From positions 145,465 through 209,464 of the forward strand of contig CAJTUE010000003.1 in the NCBI GenBank assembly GCA_910579775.1: a stretch of 64,000 bases of DNA. The letters run 5' to 3'. Source of the DNA: an uncultured Oscillospiraceae bacterium (GTDB lineage: Bacteria; Bacillota; Clostridia; Oscillospirales; Oscillospiraceae). The position numbers and the translations under genes were made by a program. The first letter of the stretch is position 1, and every line of letters starts with the position of its first letter. The notes beneath the pieces are model-generated. The model worked only from the letters and a program-made list of their open reading frames with translations. It ran no database searches and was not told the origin of the DNA. Positions 15,884 through 26,163 of the stretch are shown piece by piece.

Positions 15884-17947
15884 ATGCCGCTGGCGTACGA
15901 CACTCCCCTTTCCGCCCTTCCCGGCGTAGGGCCGGTGAAGGAGAAGGCTCTCCACAAGCTGGGTCTCACCTGCCTGGGGGATTTTTTGACCTTTTATCCC
16001 CGCCGCTACGAGGACCGCACCGTCCTCTACCCCATCTCCTCCGCCCCCATCGGGGTCAACGTGTGCGTCAAGGCTTACCTTACCAAGCCCGCCACCCTCT
16101 CGCGCATTTCCGGCGGGCGGCAGGTGGTGCGCTGTACCGTCGCCGACGACACCGCCGCCATCGACCTCACCTTCTTTAACCGCCCCTATGTCCGCGGCTC
16201 CCTGGACTTTGGGCAGTCCTACATCTTTTTTGGCAAGCTGGACCTGCTGGGGGGCCGACGCACCATGGTCAACCCCCAGATCGAGCGTGCCGACGCCCCC
16301 AAGCTCTTCGGCTCTCTGGTGCCCTGGTACCCCCTCTCCGCCGGACTGACCAACCCTCAGGTGGCGGCCTGGGCCCAGGCCGCCGTAGACGCTCTGGCCT
16401 GTCCCGAGATGGAATTTCTCCCCGCCGGCGTGCTGGCCCGGCACAAGCTCATGCCCGCTGACTGGTGCTGCCGCCAGATCCACCGGCCCACCGGCTGGGA
16501 TGAGCTGCGTCTGGCCCGGGACCGGCTGGCCTTTGAGGAGCTGTTCCAGTTGACCCTAGGTCTCTCCCTGCTGCGCCGGGACCGGGAACGCTTTACCGGT
16601 CTGCCTCTCCCCGACGGCGAGGCGGCGGCCTTCGCGTCCTTGCTCCCCTTCTCCCTCACCGGGGCGCAGAAAAAGGTCATCGGCCAATGCGCCGCCGACC
16701 TCTCCAAAGCCGTCCCCATGAACCGTCTGGTCCAAGGGGACGTTGGCTCGGGAAAAACCGCCATCGCCGCCTTCTGCCTGTGGCGGTGCGCCCAAAGCGG
16801 CGCCCAGGGGGCTATGATGGCCCCCACCGAGCTGCTGGCCCAGCAGCACTACCGCACCCTCTCCGCCCTGCTGGCGCCGGCCGGTGTAACGGTAGTGCTC
16901 TTAACCGGCTCTCAGACCGCCGCCGAGAAACGCGCCATCCGAGCGCAGCTGGCCAGCGGGGAGGCCCAGGTGGCGGTGGGCACCCACGCCCTTTTGACTG
17001 AGGGGGTGGAGTTTCAAAATTTGGCTTTGGCCGTGGTGGACGAGCAGCACCGCTTTGGAGTGAACCAGCGCTCCGCCCTGGCCGCTAAGGGGGGGCACCC
17101 CCATATCCTGGTCCTCTCCGCCACCCCCATCCCCCGCACCCTGGCCCTCATCGTCTATGGGGATCTGGACGTGTCCGTTCTGGACGAGCTGCCCCCCGGC
17201 CGAAAGCCGGTGGACACCTTCCTGGTCGGTGAAAGTAAACGTCAACGCCTTTACAGTTTTATTGATAAGCAGATTGCTGAGGGCAGGCAGGTCTATATCG
17301 TCTGCCCCGCCGTGGAGGAGTCAGAGGCCCAGGAGGGAGACCCCACCCTCAAGTCGGTCAAAACCTACGCGGACCATTTGGCGAACAAGGTCTTTCCCCA
17401 CCGGAGCGTGGCCCTGGTCCACGGCAAGCTGCGGCCCAAGGAAAAGGAGGCGGCCATGGCCTCCTTTGCGGAGGGCAAGACCGATATCCTGGTCTCCACC
17501 ACCGTCATCGAGGTGGGGGTGGATGTTCCCAACGCCGCGCTCATGGTCATTGAAAACGCCGACCGCTTCGGCCTCTCCCAGCTCCACCAGCTTCGGGGGC
17601 GGGTGGGCCGGGGGCAGTGGCAGTCCTACTGCGTTTTGGTTTCCAACAATAAAAGCCCCGACACCAGGGCGCGGCTCAAAACCCTCTGCGCCACCACCGA
17701 CGGCTTCCGCATTGCCCAGGCCGACCTGGAGCAGAGAGGCCCCGGCGATTTCTTTGGCGAGCGCCAGCACGGCCTGCCCCAGCTCCACATAGCTGACCTG
17801 GGGGTGGATGTGCGGCTTCTGGAGCAGGCACAGGCCGCCGCCCAGACGCTTTTGGCCCAGGACCCCGGGCTTCAAAGCCCGGCGCACACGCCCTTGAAAA
17901 ACCGTCTGCGCCGCCTTTTTGCTCAAAACGCGCTCACCTTCAACTAA
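15884..17947 (+). CDS. recG: ATP-dependent DNA helicase RecG
   Basis: RecG remodels stalled forks and Holliday junctions. The 687 residues include the N-terminal wedge/OB domain (LPGVGPVKEKALHKLGL) and helicase motif I GDVGSGKT. Motif II is DEQH, motif III SATPIPRTL, and motif VI includes QLRGRVGRG. The C-terminal GDFFGERQHG region is also present. It starts nine bases after the ATP-grasp stop, so it is probably co-transcribed with the esterase genes. A clear terminator follows. Confidence 0.96.
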   Translation: MPLAYDTPLSALPGVGPVKEKALHKLGLTCLGDFLTFYPRRYEDRTVLYPISSAPIGVNVCVKAYLTKPATLSRISGGRQVVRCTVADDTAAIDLTFFNRPYVRGSLDFGQSYIFFGKLDLLGGRRTMVNPQIERADAPKLFGSLVPWYPLSAGLTNPQVAAWAQAAVDALACPEMEFLPAGVLARHKLMPADWCCRQIHRPTGWDELRLARDRLAFEELFQLTLGLSLLRRDRERFTGLPLPDGEAAAFASLLPFSLTGAQKKVIGQCAADLSKAVPMNRLVQGDVGSGKTAIAAFCLWRCAQSGAQGAMMAPTELLAQQHYRTLSALLAPAGVTVVLLTGSQTAAEKRAIRAQLASGEAQVAVGTHALLTEGVEFQNLALAVVDEQHRFGVNQRSALAAKGGHPHILVLSATPIPRTLALIVYGDLDVSVLDELPPGRKPVDTFLVGESKRQRLYSFIDKQIAEGRQVYIVCPAVEESEAQEGDPTLKSVKTYADHLANKVFPHRSVALVHGKLRPKEKEAAMASFAEGKTDILVSTTVIEVGVDVPNAALMVIENADRFGLSQLHQLRGRVGRGQWQSYCVLVSNNKSPDTRARLKTLCATTDGFRIAQADLEQRGPGDFFGERQHGLPQLHIADLGVDVRLLEQAQAAAQTLLAQDPGLQSPAHTPLKNRLRRLFAQNALTFN

Positions 17948-17956
17948 AATTTTCAC

Positions 17957-17990
17957 AAGGACCGGTGGAGCTCCACCGGTCCTTTTTTCG
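17957..17990 (+). terminator. Terminator of recG
   Basis: AGGACCGGTGGA and TCCACCGGTCCT form the stem, followed by six T residues. Confidence 0.9.
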
Positions 17991-18070
17991 TCTAAGCATA
18001 TACCTTCCGTTTTCCGGCTATATCCCCTTTTGCCGCCAGCTTTTTCCTCCCCGAGGCCCCCGCCTGTCCC

Positions 18071-18099
18071 TTGACCTTTTTCGACGGATATGTTATATT
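18071..18099 (+). promoter_or_regulatory. Promoter of the large SLH protein gene
   Basis: TTGACC, a 17-base spacer and TATATT, with TG one base upstream of the -10, give a good extended -10 sigma-A promoter 59 bases before the chosen start. Confidence 0.65.
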
Positions 18100-18157
18100 T
18101 AATATGTATAGGCCTTTGCTTTTTTGCCCCAAAAATCTTGCTTAAAGGGTGATCCAT

Positions 18158-21100
18158 ATGACCTCTGTCCGCTCCCGCCTCCTCTCCGCCGCCCTGGCCG
18201 GTTTCTTGGCGCTGGGCTCTCCTCTGGCCGCCCTTGCCGCCGAGGCCGAGCCGCACCCCGCCGCCGAGGAAAGCGCCGATCTTCTGGCGATCACCGTTCC
18301 TAACTACACCCCCGGCACAGGTCTGCAGGCCGGCGATGTGTCCAAGGTCAAAAAGGGTGAGCTCTACACCCTGATCGTTCTCCCCCGGGCCGTCTCCGGC
18401 ACACCTCCGGCACTGACCGCCCAGCTGCTTTTGGCTTCGGAGCCGCTGTTCATCGGCTCCGCCGTGGCCGAGGCGGACGGCAAGGTCACCTTTACCAACA
18501 TCCGTCTGCGCACCGCAGAGGCCGCTGTCTACTATGTCACAGGACCCGGCCTGGAGGGGGCGCCCCTGACAGAGGCCACCGGCTTTTCCGTGTCCATCCA
18601 CGGAGAGGTGACCGGCGCGGAAGACGCCCCTGTGGCGGACGCCGCTGTCAGCCTGGTAGACACCACCACCGGCTACGCCTACGCCAACACCGTTGCCACC
18701 AGGAACGACGGCTCCTACACCCTGGACGGTATCTCCCCGGGCTCCTACTACCTTCTGGTCAAACGGGCGGGGTATCTGCCTGCCCGGAACAAAAATGCCA
18801 CGATCATCACCGATGACACCGAATATTTTGTCGATCTGGACATTTCCTCCTTCCTGGGCGACGTGAACAACGACGGCCAGCGGAACGTGAGCGACCTCAC
18901 CGATCTGCTCTCCCGCTATGGCCTGCCCCTCTCCGCCGCCCCCGGGGGCCTTACCCCCGACCTGAACGGCGACAGTGCGGTAGACGCCGAGGACGTCTCC
19001 CTCTTCCTCACCGCCGCCGCGAACGGCAATGACCTGACCCGGGGCGTTGGCGACGGGAGCGCCGCCTCTCTCACCGCCCGGGACGCCGCCCCGGTCAAGG
19101 ACGTCAATCGCGCCCTTACCCTCTCTCTGAATAACGGCGGCACAAAGGGTCTTACCTTCACCGCCGCCCATGTCTCCCTCACCTTCCGCACCGATTATGT
19201 CCAGCCCCTCAACCAAAGCGGCGGCATGGTCGCCCCCGGTGTCACGGGCAATGCCGCCAACTGCCTGACCGCCAAGACGGGCGTCACGGTAGAGGACGCC
19301 GCCTGGAGCGTCAACGGGGACCTGGCCACCCTTACCTTCTCCCTCTCCTGCGCCAAGCCCGCCGCCCTTACCGACCTGGTCTCCTTCCACTACCGCCCCG
19401 CCGCGGGCAAGACCCTGGACCAGTTTTTCCAAGGCGTCTTTACCGTGGACCACGCCGCCGCCCAGGTGGGCAGCGAAAGCGTGGTCACCGGTTGCGCGCT
19501 GGAATACCCCAACTCCACCCCCGTGGAGCTGGATGCCATCACCATCGATACCCTGCCTGACGAGGTGACCATCCCCTCCACCGGCCACACCGTGACGCTG
19601 GCGCTCTCCGCCACCGGACGCAAGGGCGAGGAGCTCCAGCCCGGCCTCACCGGCCTTACCTGGACCCTAAACGGACAGACGGACGGCGTTTCTGTTTCCG
19701 ACAGCCTGCTGCTCATCAGCTCCGACGCCATCCCCGGCGCCTTTACCCTCACCGCCTCCCGGGACAACGGCGATCACCCCCTCACCTCCGCTCCCGTGAC
19801 CATCACCCTGAAAAACGCCGACCCGGTCGCCCGGCAGCTCCGTATCCTACGAAGCGGCGCCGAGGCAGGCGACCACACCATCACCGGCGTTGCTGGCGAA
19901 GAGCTCTCCTTCCCTTATGCCGTGCGGGTGGAGGATCAATACGGCAACATCATGGACGACCAGACGGTCGTCTGGTCTCTGTCTGGCGCGCCCGCGGGGA
20001 TCGAGGTCGCACAGGATGGGCGGCTCACCGCCGCATCCTCCCTGCCCGGCGGGACCTATTCCTTCGCGCTCCACGCCAGCCTGGGCCCCCTGCGCGCGGC
20101 GGCCAATGTCACCCTTGAGCTGGAGACACAGCTGCACCGGCTGGTCCTCTCCGGCCCCGCCTCCGTCCAGATCCCCTCCAGCGACCCACTTACCCTGCGC
20201 TATACCCTCTCCGCTCTGGACGCCCAAGGCAACGCCATCCCCGCCCCCGCCCTGGAGGCGGGCGGCTTCACCGTCGTCCGGGGAGAGGATGAGCCGGCGG
20301 AGACCACCGGCGTGACCAGTGATATCGACTTCAACGGCAACCTCACCGTCACTGTGGACAACGGCGCCCAGAGCGGCAACTACCGTCTCCGGGCAACGTC
20401 GGGCAACGTCTACGGTGAGTTGACCCTCACCCTGCTTCCCCCGGAGGAGGGCTCCAGCGTCCCCGTCCGCGCCGCTTTGCTCCACAAGGGCACGGTGGCA
20501 GAGTCTCTTGCCCTCACCACCACCCACGGCGAAGCCAACGCCGCCAAGCTCTCCCCCGTTCTTCTTTCAGCGGACGGCGCGCAGCTCAGCGCTGACGGGC
20601 TGACCTGGACCTGGGCGGTCTCCGGCCTTCCTGCCGGAGAAGAGACCGGCGCTCCCACCTACACTACCGCCGACGGCGGCCTGGAGTGGAAGCTGGACCA
20701 GGCCAGGCCAGGCGAGTATTTCTGCACTGTCACCGTCACCGAGACCGCCTCCCGGCTCTCCGCCGCCATTCCCGTACACATCACCATCCTCCCCAAGGTG
20801 ACCGCCCTGACTCTCAGCGCCCCGGACCGTCTTTCCATCCCCACCTCCGGCTCCCTGGAGTATCCTGTGGGTGTGACCGCCCTGGACGCCGACGGGGCCT
20901 CTGTGGCCCTGCCCGACAGCCTTCGCTGGTCGGTGACCGACGAGAATGAAAAAGCCCCCGCGGGAGTCACCCTGAAAAGCGGGGTGCTCACCGTCTCCCC
21001 GTCGGCCAAGCCGGGCAAGCTCACCCTCTCGGTCTGGCTGCCCAAGGCGGACGGCGCCAAAGACTGCTTGTCCACAAAGGAGTTCACTCTGGAGCCCACC

Positions 21101-24100
21101 GACACAGAAAAGGTCCTGACCCTCCGCCGGGGCGGAGAGCTCCTCTCCGGCGGGGTAGACGCCATCTATGGCAAGGAGGGCTCCCAGCTCTCCCTGACCT
21201 ACACCCCCGTCCTTCTGGACCGGGCCACCGGCGCGGTCACCGAGCTGACCCAGGGAGTCTCCTGGCTGGGCGCCTCCGGTTCCTTCACCCTGAACAGCAA
21301 CACGGAGCCCGGGCTCTACACCACCCCCATCACCGCGGTCTACGATGGACAGTCGGTCTCCCTCACCGCCCAGATCACCGTCTATCCCAACATTAAGGAC
21401 CTGTTCATTCTCTTTGACGAGGGGGACAGCGACCCCATTGCCGACCGTTATTCCTTCCCCGTCCCCACGCTGGCTCCCAAGACCTATCACGGCACCATGA
21501 TGGCCCAGATCACCCGGGGCGGCAAGACGGTGAACCGTCCGCTCCTGGACCTGGGACTGACCGAATATGACATCGACGTCTACACCCCCCTCACCGGCGT
21601 CTACTTGGCCTATGACCGTTCCACCGGGCGCGTGGCCCTCACCATCGAGCCCATTGCCAACTCCAACTCCATGAAGGACCCCGGTGAAAACGACGCCACC
21701 ATCCGTTACATCGGCATTGACTTCGGTTATTACCCCAACGAAGATCCTCTGGAGAAGACCAAGTTCTTTTTCCTCACCAAGGAAGACTCCGTAGTGTCCT
21801 CCGCCGTTCTGCGTCAGGGCAGCGGCCTGAGCCCCAACTTTGTCTTTGAGACCGCCCAGGAAGAGACCACCCTGGACACCGCCCCCGGCGTCCTCTCCGA
21901 CTGCTTTGCTCTGGAGCTGCTGGACCAGTACGGCAGCCCTGTGACCAGCAAGTCTGTCACCTGGAAGCTGGAGGGTTCTCCCCAGAGCGGGTCCACCAAC
22001 CTGGTGACCATCATAGACCCGGGCAGCGCGGTCACCGGTAGCTATCCCCGCTATCAAAGCATCCGCCGTCTGCGCATCGCCCCGGAGACTCCCGAGGGGG
22101 TCTACCACCTCACCCTCTCTGCCTCCGCGGAAGGCTTTACCCGCTCCATTGCCGTTACGATGAACGTCTCCGGTCAGCAGACTCTGGACGCCGTCACCCT
22201 CACCGGACCTGACGCGGCCGTCATCCCCAAGTGGTTTGTGAAATACAACTCCTCCGAAACCAATAATGAGACGCGGACCCTATCCTACGTGGCCGTAGCC
22301 CAGGACCCCAACGGCCACGAGATCGACTCCTCTCTGTGCGAGTTTGCCTGGGCGGTGACCGACGAGGCCGGAAAGACGGTGAAGGGCGTGAGTATCAAGT
22401 CCAATAAGGACAACGCCGCCTCCGCCACCGTTACCATCGACCGCAACGCCGAGCCCACCACGAAAAACCCCCTCCAGGTCACCGTGACCGCCACCCCCAA
22501 GGGCGACGGCGAGCCCCTGGACTCCTCCGCGCCTCTGACGCTGACCCAAGGCAGCCTGGTCCCTACCCTGATGACCATCAAAGGTCCCACCTCCATTAAG
22601 CTGGACCTCCCCAAGGCCGACCCCAACAAGCCGGACGCCAAGCCTGTTTACCAAAACGCCTCCGAGACCTATACCTTTGAGCTGGTGAACCAGTATAACG
22701 ACCCGGTCTCCGAACGGGACGCCCAGTCGGTGGATTGGAGCTGGGACGCAAAGAAAGTGCCCAGCTATGTCACCATTGAAAAGGAGACGGACGCCAAAGG
22801 CCACCGCTATGTGGTCCTCAAAGTCCAGAATCCCAAGACAGACCTCCGTACCACCGTCACCCTCACCGCCCAGATCACCTTCCCCGAGGCCTCCACCACC
22901 TCCGGCAAGGCGGTCGTCTTTAAAAACCTCCCCATCACCATCACCGTGGGCAATCCGCCCTCCGGCGGAGGCAGCCTTGGTGGAGGCGACATTCTTGAAC
23001 CGGAGGTCACCGACTCCACTGTCACCCCCTCCACCAGCAAAACGGGTACCACCGGCACCTCCACTCTGAGCACCACAGATGTGGACACCCTCTCCCAGAC
23101 CACCGCCACCGGAGTCCTCACCATCGCGCCCAAGAATACCAGTGGGCTCACTTCCATCACCGTCACCTTCCCCGGCTCTCTGGTGAAGACCCTGCGGGCC
23201 AAGACCCAGAACAACTCCCTGCGTATCCAGACCGCCATCGGTACGGTGACCATTCCCAAGGCCGTCCTGGCCAGCTTTTCCAACAGCGGAAACGTCTCGA
23301 TCACCATCCGTAACCAGGACAACACCCTGGCCGTCACCTTCACCAGCAACGGTCGGCAGCTCACCTCCCTCACCGGAGGCTCCGCCACCTTCTCCGCCCC
23401 GGTGAATGCCGCGATCGTCACCGCCGTCAAGGGCGGCGTCTCCGAGGACGTGCTGAAGAAATCCGTCATCACCAACGGCACTCTCACCGTCGCCCTCACC
23501 GGCTCCGCCGAACTGACCGTAGGCGCCGCCCAGCCCGAGGTGGTGAGCAAGGTATTCTCCGACACGTCCAACCACTGGGCCAAGGACGCTATCTCCTTTG
23601 TCGCCGGGCGCGGCCTCTTCCAGGGCACCTCCGAAACCACCTTCTCCCCCAACGGCGACATGACCCGTGGCATGGTGGTCACCGTCCTCTACCGCCTGGA
23701 GAGCACACCCGCCGTCAGCGCCTCCAACGTCTTCCGGGACGTGCCCAACGGCGTGTGGTTCACCGACGCGGTGGTGTGGGCCAACTCCCACGGCATCGTC
23801 CAGGGCAACGGCGACGGCTTCCTCCCCAACGACCCTGTCACCCGGGAGCAGCTGGCCACCATCCTCTACCGTTACATGAAGGACCAGGGGCTGGACGTCT
23901 CCAAGCGCTCCTCCCTCGCCGCCTTCTCCGACAGCTCCAGGGTCTCCCCCTGGGCGGCAGACGCCATGCAGTGGGCTGTCGCCACCGGCCTGATCAACGG
24001 CAAGAGCGGCGGCGTTCTGGACCCCGGTGGCAAGGCCAGCCGGGCAGAGGTAGCCACCATGCTGGAGCGGTTGATCACCAACCTGCTCCCCCAGGACTAA
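18158..24100 (+). CDS. Giant secreted SLH-domain surface protein
   Basis: From the ATG at 18158 (AAAGGG upstream; a GTG at 18149 is the alternative) this is 1980 residues. A signal peptide ends near LAALAAEA. A carboxypeptidase-regulatory-like beta domain lies at about 145-215. A dockerin-like pair of calcium loops (DVNNDGQRNVSD, DLNGDSAVDAED) spans about 233-287. A long series of bacterial Ig-like beta domains follows. A GGGSLGGGD linker lies near 1602, and three C-terminal SLH repeats start near 1798, 1858 and 1922. SLH domains bind pyruvylated secondary wall polymer, so it should be displayed on the S-layer. Ligand and role are unknown. The protease gene follows after 23 bases. Confidence 0.88.
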   Translation: MTSVRSRLLSAALAGFLALGSPLAALAAEAEPHPAAEESADLLAITVPNYTPGTGLQAGDVSKVKKGELYTLIVLPRAVSGTPPALTAQLLLASEPLFIGSAVAEADGKVTFTNIRLRTAEAAVYYVTGPGLEGAPLTEATGFSVSIHGEVTGAEDAPVADAAVSLVDTTTGYAYANTVATRNDGSYTLDGISPGSYYLLVKRAGYLPARNKNATIITDDTEYFVDLDISSFLGDVNNDGQRNVSDLTDLLSRYGLPLSAAPGGLTPDLNGDSAVDAEDVSLFLTAAANGNDLTRGVGDGSAASLTARDAAPVKDVNRALTLSLNNGGTKGLTFTAAHVSLTFRTDYVQPLNQSGGMVAPGVTGNAANCLTAKTGVTVEDAAWSVNGDLATLTFSLSCAKPAALTDLVSFHYRPAAGKTLDQFFQGVFTVDHAAAQVGSESVVTGCALEYPNSTPVELDAITIDTLPDEVTIPSTGHTVTLALSATGRKGEELQPGLTGLTWTLNGQTDGVSVSDSLLLISSDAIPGAFTLTASRDNGDHPLTSAPVTITLKNADPVARQLRILRSGAEAGDHTITGVAGEELSFPYAVRVEDQYGNIMDDQTVVWSLSGAPAGIEVAQDGRLTAASSLPGGTYSFALHASLGPLRAAANVTLELETQLHRLVLSGPASVQIPSSDPLTLRYTLSALDAQGNAIPAPALEAGGFTVVRGEDEPAETTGVTSDIDFNGNLTVTVDNGAQSGNYRLRATSGNVYGELTLTLLPPEEGSSVPVRAALLHKGTVAESLALTTTHGEANAAKLSPVLLSADGAQLSADGLTWTWAVSGLPAGEETGAPTYTTADGGLEWKLDQARPGEYFCTVTVTETASRLSAAIPVHITILPKVTALTLSAPDRLSIPTSGSLEYPVGVTALDADGASVALPDSLRWSVTDENEKAPAGVTLKSGVLTVSPSAKPGKLTLSVWLPKADGAKDCLSTKEFTLEPTDTEKVLTLRRGGELLSGGVDAIYGKEGSQLSLTYTPVLLDRATGAVTELTQGVSWLGASGSFTLNSNTEPGLYTTPITAVYDGQSVSLTAQITVYPNIKDLFILFDEGDSDPIADRYSFPVPTLAPKTYHGTMMAQITRGGKTVNRPLLDLGLTEYDIDVYTPLTGVYLAYDRSTGRVALTIEPIANSNSMKDPGENDATIRYIGIDFGYYPNEDPLEKTKFFFLTKEDSVVSSAVLRQGSGLSPNFVFETAQEETTLDTAPGVLSDCFALELLDQYGSPVTSKSVTWKLEGSPQSGSTNLVTIIDPGSAVTGSYPRYQSIRRLRIAPETPEGVYHLTLSASAEGFTRSIAVTMNVSGQQTLDAVTLTGPDAAVIPKWFVKYNSSETNNETRTLSYVAVAQDPNGHEIDSSLCEFAWAVTDEAGKTVKGVSIKSNKDNAASATVTIDRNAEPTTKNPLQVTVTATPKGDGEPLDSSAPLTLTQGSLVPTLMTIKGPTSIKLDLPKADPNKPDAKPVYQNASETYTFELVNQYNDPVSERDAQSVDWSWDAKKVPSYVTIEKETDAKGHRYVVLKVQNPKTDLRTTVTLTAQITFPEASTTSGKAVVFKNLPITITVGNPPSGGGSLGGGDILEPEVTDSTVTPSTSKTGTTGTSTLSTTDVDTLSQTTATGVLTIAPKNTSGLTSITVTFPGSLVKTLRAKTQNNSLRIQTAIGTVTIPKAVLASFSNSGNVSITIRNQDNTLAVTFTSNGRQLTSLTGGSATFSAPVNAAIVTAVKGGVSEDVLKKSVITNGTLTVALTGSAELTVGAAQPEVVSKVFSDTSNHWAKDAISFVAGRGLFQGTSETTFSPNGDMTRGMVVTVLYRLESTPAVSASNVFRDVPNGVWFTDAVVWANSHGIVQGNGDGFLPNDPVTREQLATILYRYMKDQGLDVSKRSSLAAFSDSSRVSPWAADAMQWAVATGLINGKSGGVLDPGGKASRAEVATMLERLITNLLPQD

Positions 24101-24123
24101 GCAAGCGAAAGGAGTGATACGCT

Positions 24124-25740
24124 GTGAAACGAATTTTAAAGGCTCTGAGCGCCTTTGCGCTCTCCCTGGTCATTACCCTCACCCTGGCCGCCGTGCCCGT
24201 CAGTGCGGCTGAAAACGTCTCTGAAGCCTCTTTTGATGTGGAGTCCGCCGGATACCTGATCGTCCTGGACCAGGCCCGGCCCCTCCCCTTCTCCGCCGAT
24301 CCACTGGCTGCCGCCACCCTGTTGGCCGCCGCCGACGAGCGTGAGGAGCTGCTGCCCCTCTCGGAGGACTGGAATATTTACAAGGCCGCCTCTCTGGACG
24401 AGATTCAGAGCCTGGTCTACGCCGGCCAGGTGACGGTGGCGGAGCCCGACTACAAGGCGGAGCTCTTTGACGTGGTTCCCGTGGACCCCAACGACCCCAA
24501 GCTCGGGCAACAACAGAACCTCACAGGGGTGTACGGCATTAATGTGCGCTCCGCCTGGGAATCCGGGCTCACCGGCCGGGGGGTCACCGTGGCGGTGATC
24601 GACTCCGGTCTGAACGACTACCACATCGACGCCCCCACAAAGATAGGCCGCGGGCGTTACTTCTTCTACCGGGAGGAGGAGGATGGCCGCTACGATCTGG
24701 ACGGCAAGCACTACGGCTATTACAGCAGCGGCAACTGGGCCGATGATGTAGGCCACGGCTCCATGGTCTGCGGCGTGATCGCCGCCAACACTAACAACGG
24801 CGAGGGCATCGCCTCCATCGCCCCTGACGTGACCATTCTCCCCATCCGCTGCTTTACCAACACCCCGGGACACCTAGGCGGCTACACCTCCAACCTGATC
24901 AGCGGCCTCAACTACGCCGTGGAAAACGGAGCTGACATCATCAACATGAGCTGGGGCGTCAAGAAGAAGTCCTCCTCCCTGCAAACGGCGGTCAATGCCG
25001 CCTATCAGGCGGGCTGCATCCTCGTTGCCGCCGCCGGCAACGACGGCACGGTCCTGGAGCAATATCCCGCCGCCTGGGACAATGTCATCAGCGTAGGCGC
25101 CACCGACAATGAAGGCCGCCTCACCTACTACTCCCAGCGGGTCACCAGCGTGGACATCTGCGCCCCCGGCGGGGTCAGCCGCTCCCCCATCGTCTCTCTG
25201 GACTATAAGACCAACACCGGCTACCAGGCCAAGATCGGCACCTCCTTCTCCACTCCCCAGGTGGCCGCCGCCGCCGCGCTCCTGCTGGAGGCAGACCCCA
25301 CCATGACCCAGGGCGACTTCTTGACCCTTCTGAAGAACAACACCCCCGACAAGGTCACCGTGGACGACAAGGGAAACACCTCCGCCTCCAACTACTCAGG
25401 GGCGGGACGGCTGAACATCCAGGCTCTGCTGGACGGCGTCGGCTACCTGGGCTGCTCCGCCTGGCCCACCGAGGACGGCTTCTCGGTCTACGCAGGCTTT
25501 CACCCCGCCAAGGACGACCCCCGGGACGAGCTGATCGCCATGGTAGGCGGCTACAATGAAAAGGGCCACCTGGTAGAAAGCCACAGCCGCCAGTTCACCC
25601 TCACCCAGAGCCAATACAACAACTGCGCCGGACGTTTTGACTTCCAGGATCCCACCATTGTGGAATTCCGAACCTTCTATCTGGACTCCGATACCCTGGT
25701 CTCCTTCCACGGGCCTATCTCTCCCGTGATTGGGCGGTAA
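24124..25740 (+). CDS. Secreted subtilisin-family (S8) serine protease
   Basis: The 538-residue protein starts at GTG with GAAAGGAG upstream. It has a signal peptide ending near VSAAEN, an inhibitor-like propeptide to about 125, and the S8 catalytic triad. Asp160 is in VAVIDSG, His211 in GHGSMVCG, and Ser374 in GTSFSTP; the oxyanion Asn is in AAAGNDG. About 90 C-terminal residues beyond the catalytic domain are of unknown type. Being directly behind the SLH protein gene, it may process that protein or other surface proteins. Confidence 0.92.
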   Translation: MKRILKALSAFALSLVITLTLAAVPVSAAENVSEASFDVESAGYLIVLDQARPLPFSADPLAAATLLAAADEREELLPLSEDWNIYKAASLDEIQSLVYAGQVTVAEPDYKAELFDVVPVDPNDPKLGQQQNLTGVYGINVRSAWESGLTGRGVTVAVIDSGLNDYHIDAPTKIGRGRYFFYREEEDGRYDLDGKHYGYYSSGNWADDVGHGSMVCGVIAANTNNGEGIASIAPDVTILPIRCFTNTPGHLGGYTSNLISGLNYAVENGADIINMSWGVKKKSSSLQTAVNAAYQAGCILVAAAGNDGTVLEQYPAAWDNVISVGATDNEGRLTYYSQRVTSVDICAPGGVSRSPIVSLDYKTNTGYQAKIGTSFSTPQVAAAAALLLEADPTMTQGDFLTLLKNNTPDKVTVDDKGNTSASNYSGAGRLNIQALLDGVGYLGCSAWPTEDGFSVYAGFHPAKDDPRDELIAMVGGYNEKGHLVESHSRQFTLTQSQYNNCAGRFDFQDPTIVEFRTFYLDSDTLVSFHGPISPVIGR

Positions 25741-25747
25741 GGAAAGA

Positions 25748-25798
25748 AAAAAGGCAAAAAAATTCCCACCCTTCCGGGTGGGAATTTTTTTGCCTTTT
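25748..25798. terminator. Strong bidirectional terminator
   Basis: AAAAGGCAAAAAAATTCCCACCC pairs with its complement around TTCC, giving A/T runs on both sides of a GC stem. It ends both the protease gene (plus) and the ribosomal protein operon after rplQ (minus). Confidence 0.9.
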
Positions 25799-26135
25799 AA
25801 ATGAGCTCTACGATTGCCATCTCCGCAGCGTCGCCGCGGCGGGGGCCGGTGCGGACCAGGCGGGTGTAGCCGCCGTCCCGGGTGGAGTACTTCTGAGCCA
25901 GCTCGCCAAAGAGCTTCTTGGCCACATCCTCCTTGGTGAGGAAGGACAGCGCCTGGCGGTAATTGGCCAGGTCGTTCTTCTTGGCCAGGGTGATCATCTT
26001 CTCCGCCATGGGCGCCACTTCCTTGGCGCGGGTGACGGTGGTCTCCAGGCGGCCCTTGTCCAGCAGGTCGGTGGTCAGCTGACGCAGCATGGCCATTCTC
26101 TGGTCGGTGGGCTTGCCGAGTTTACGCATAGGCAT
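25797..26135 (-). CDS. rplQ: 50S ribosomal protein L17
   Basis: The 112-residue product begins MPMRKLGKPTDQRMAMLRQL, the L17 signature, and ends with GDAAEMAIVEL. L17 lies near the peptide exit tunnel. It is the last gene of the S10-spc-alpha transcript, 28 bases after rpoA, and its stop codon abuts the terminator stem. Confidence 0.97.
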   Translation of the reverse strand: MPMRKLGKPTDQRMAMLRQLTTDLLDKGRLETTVTRAKEVAPMAEKMITLAKKNDLANYRQALSFLTKEDVAKKLFGELAQKYSTRDGGYTRLVRTGPRRGDAAEMAIVELI

Positions 26136-26163
26136 TTTTTACACCTCCAATGTTGGGGAAAAA

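Noticed and set aside
17321..19588. A 755-codon open frame on the minus strand across recG and the SLH gene
   Set aside because: It is antisense to two well-supported genes, spans their terminator and promoter, has Gly/Gln/His-rich composition typical of reversed GC-rich codons, and lacks a ribosome binding site.
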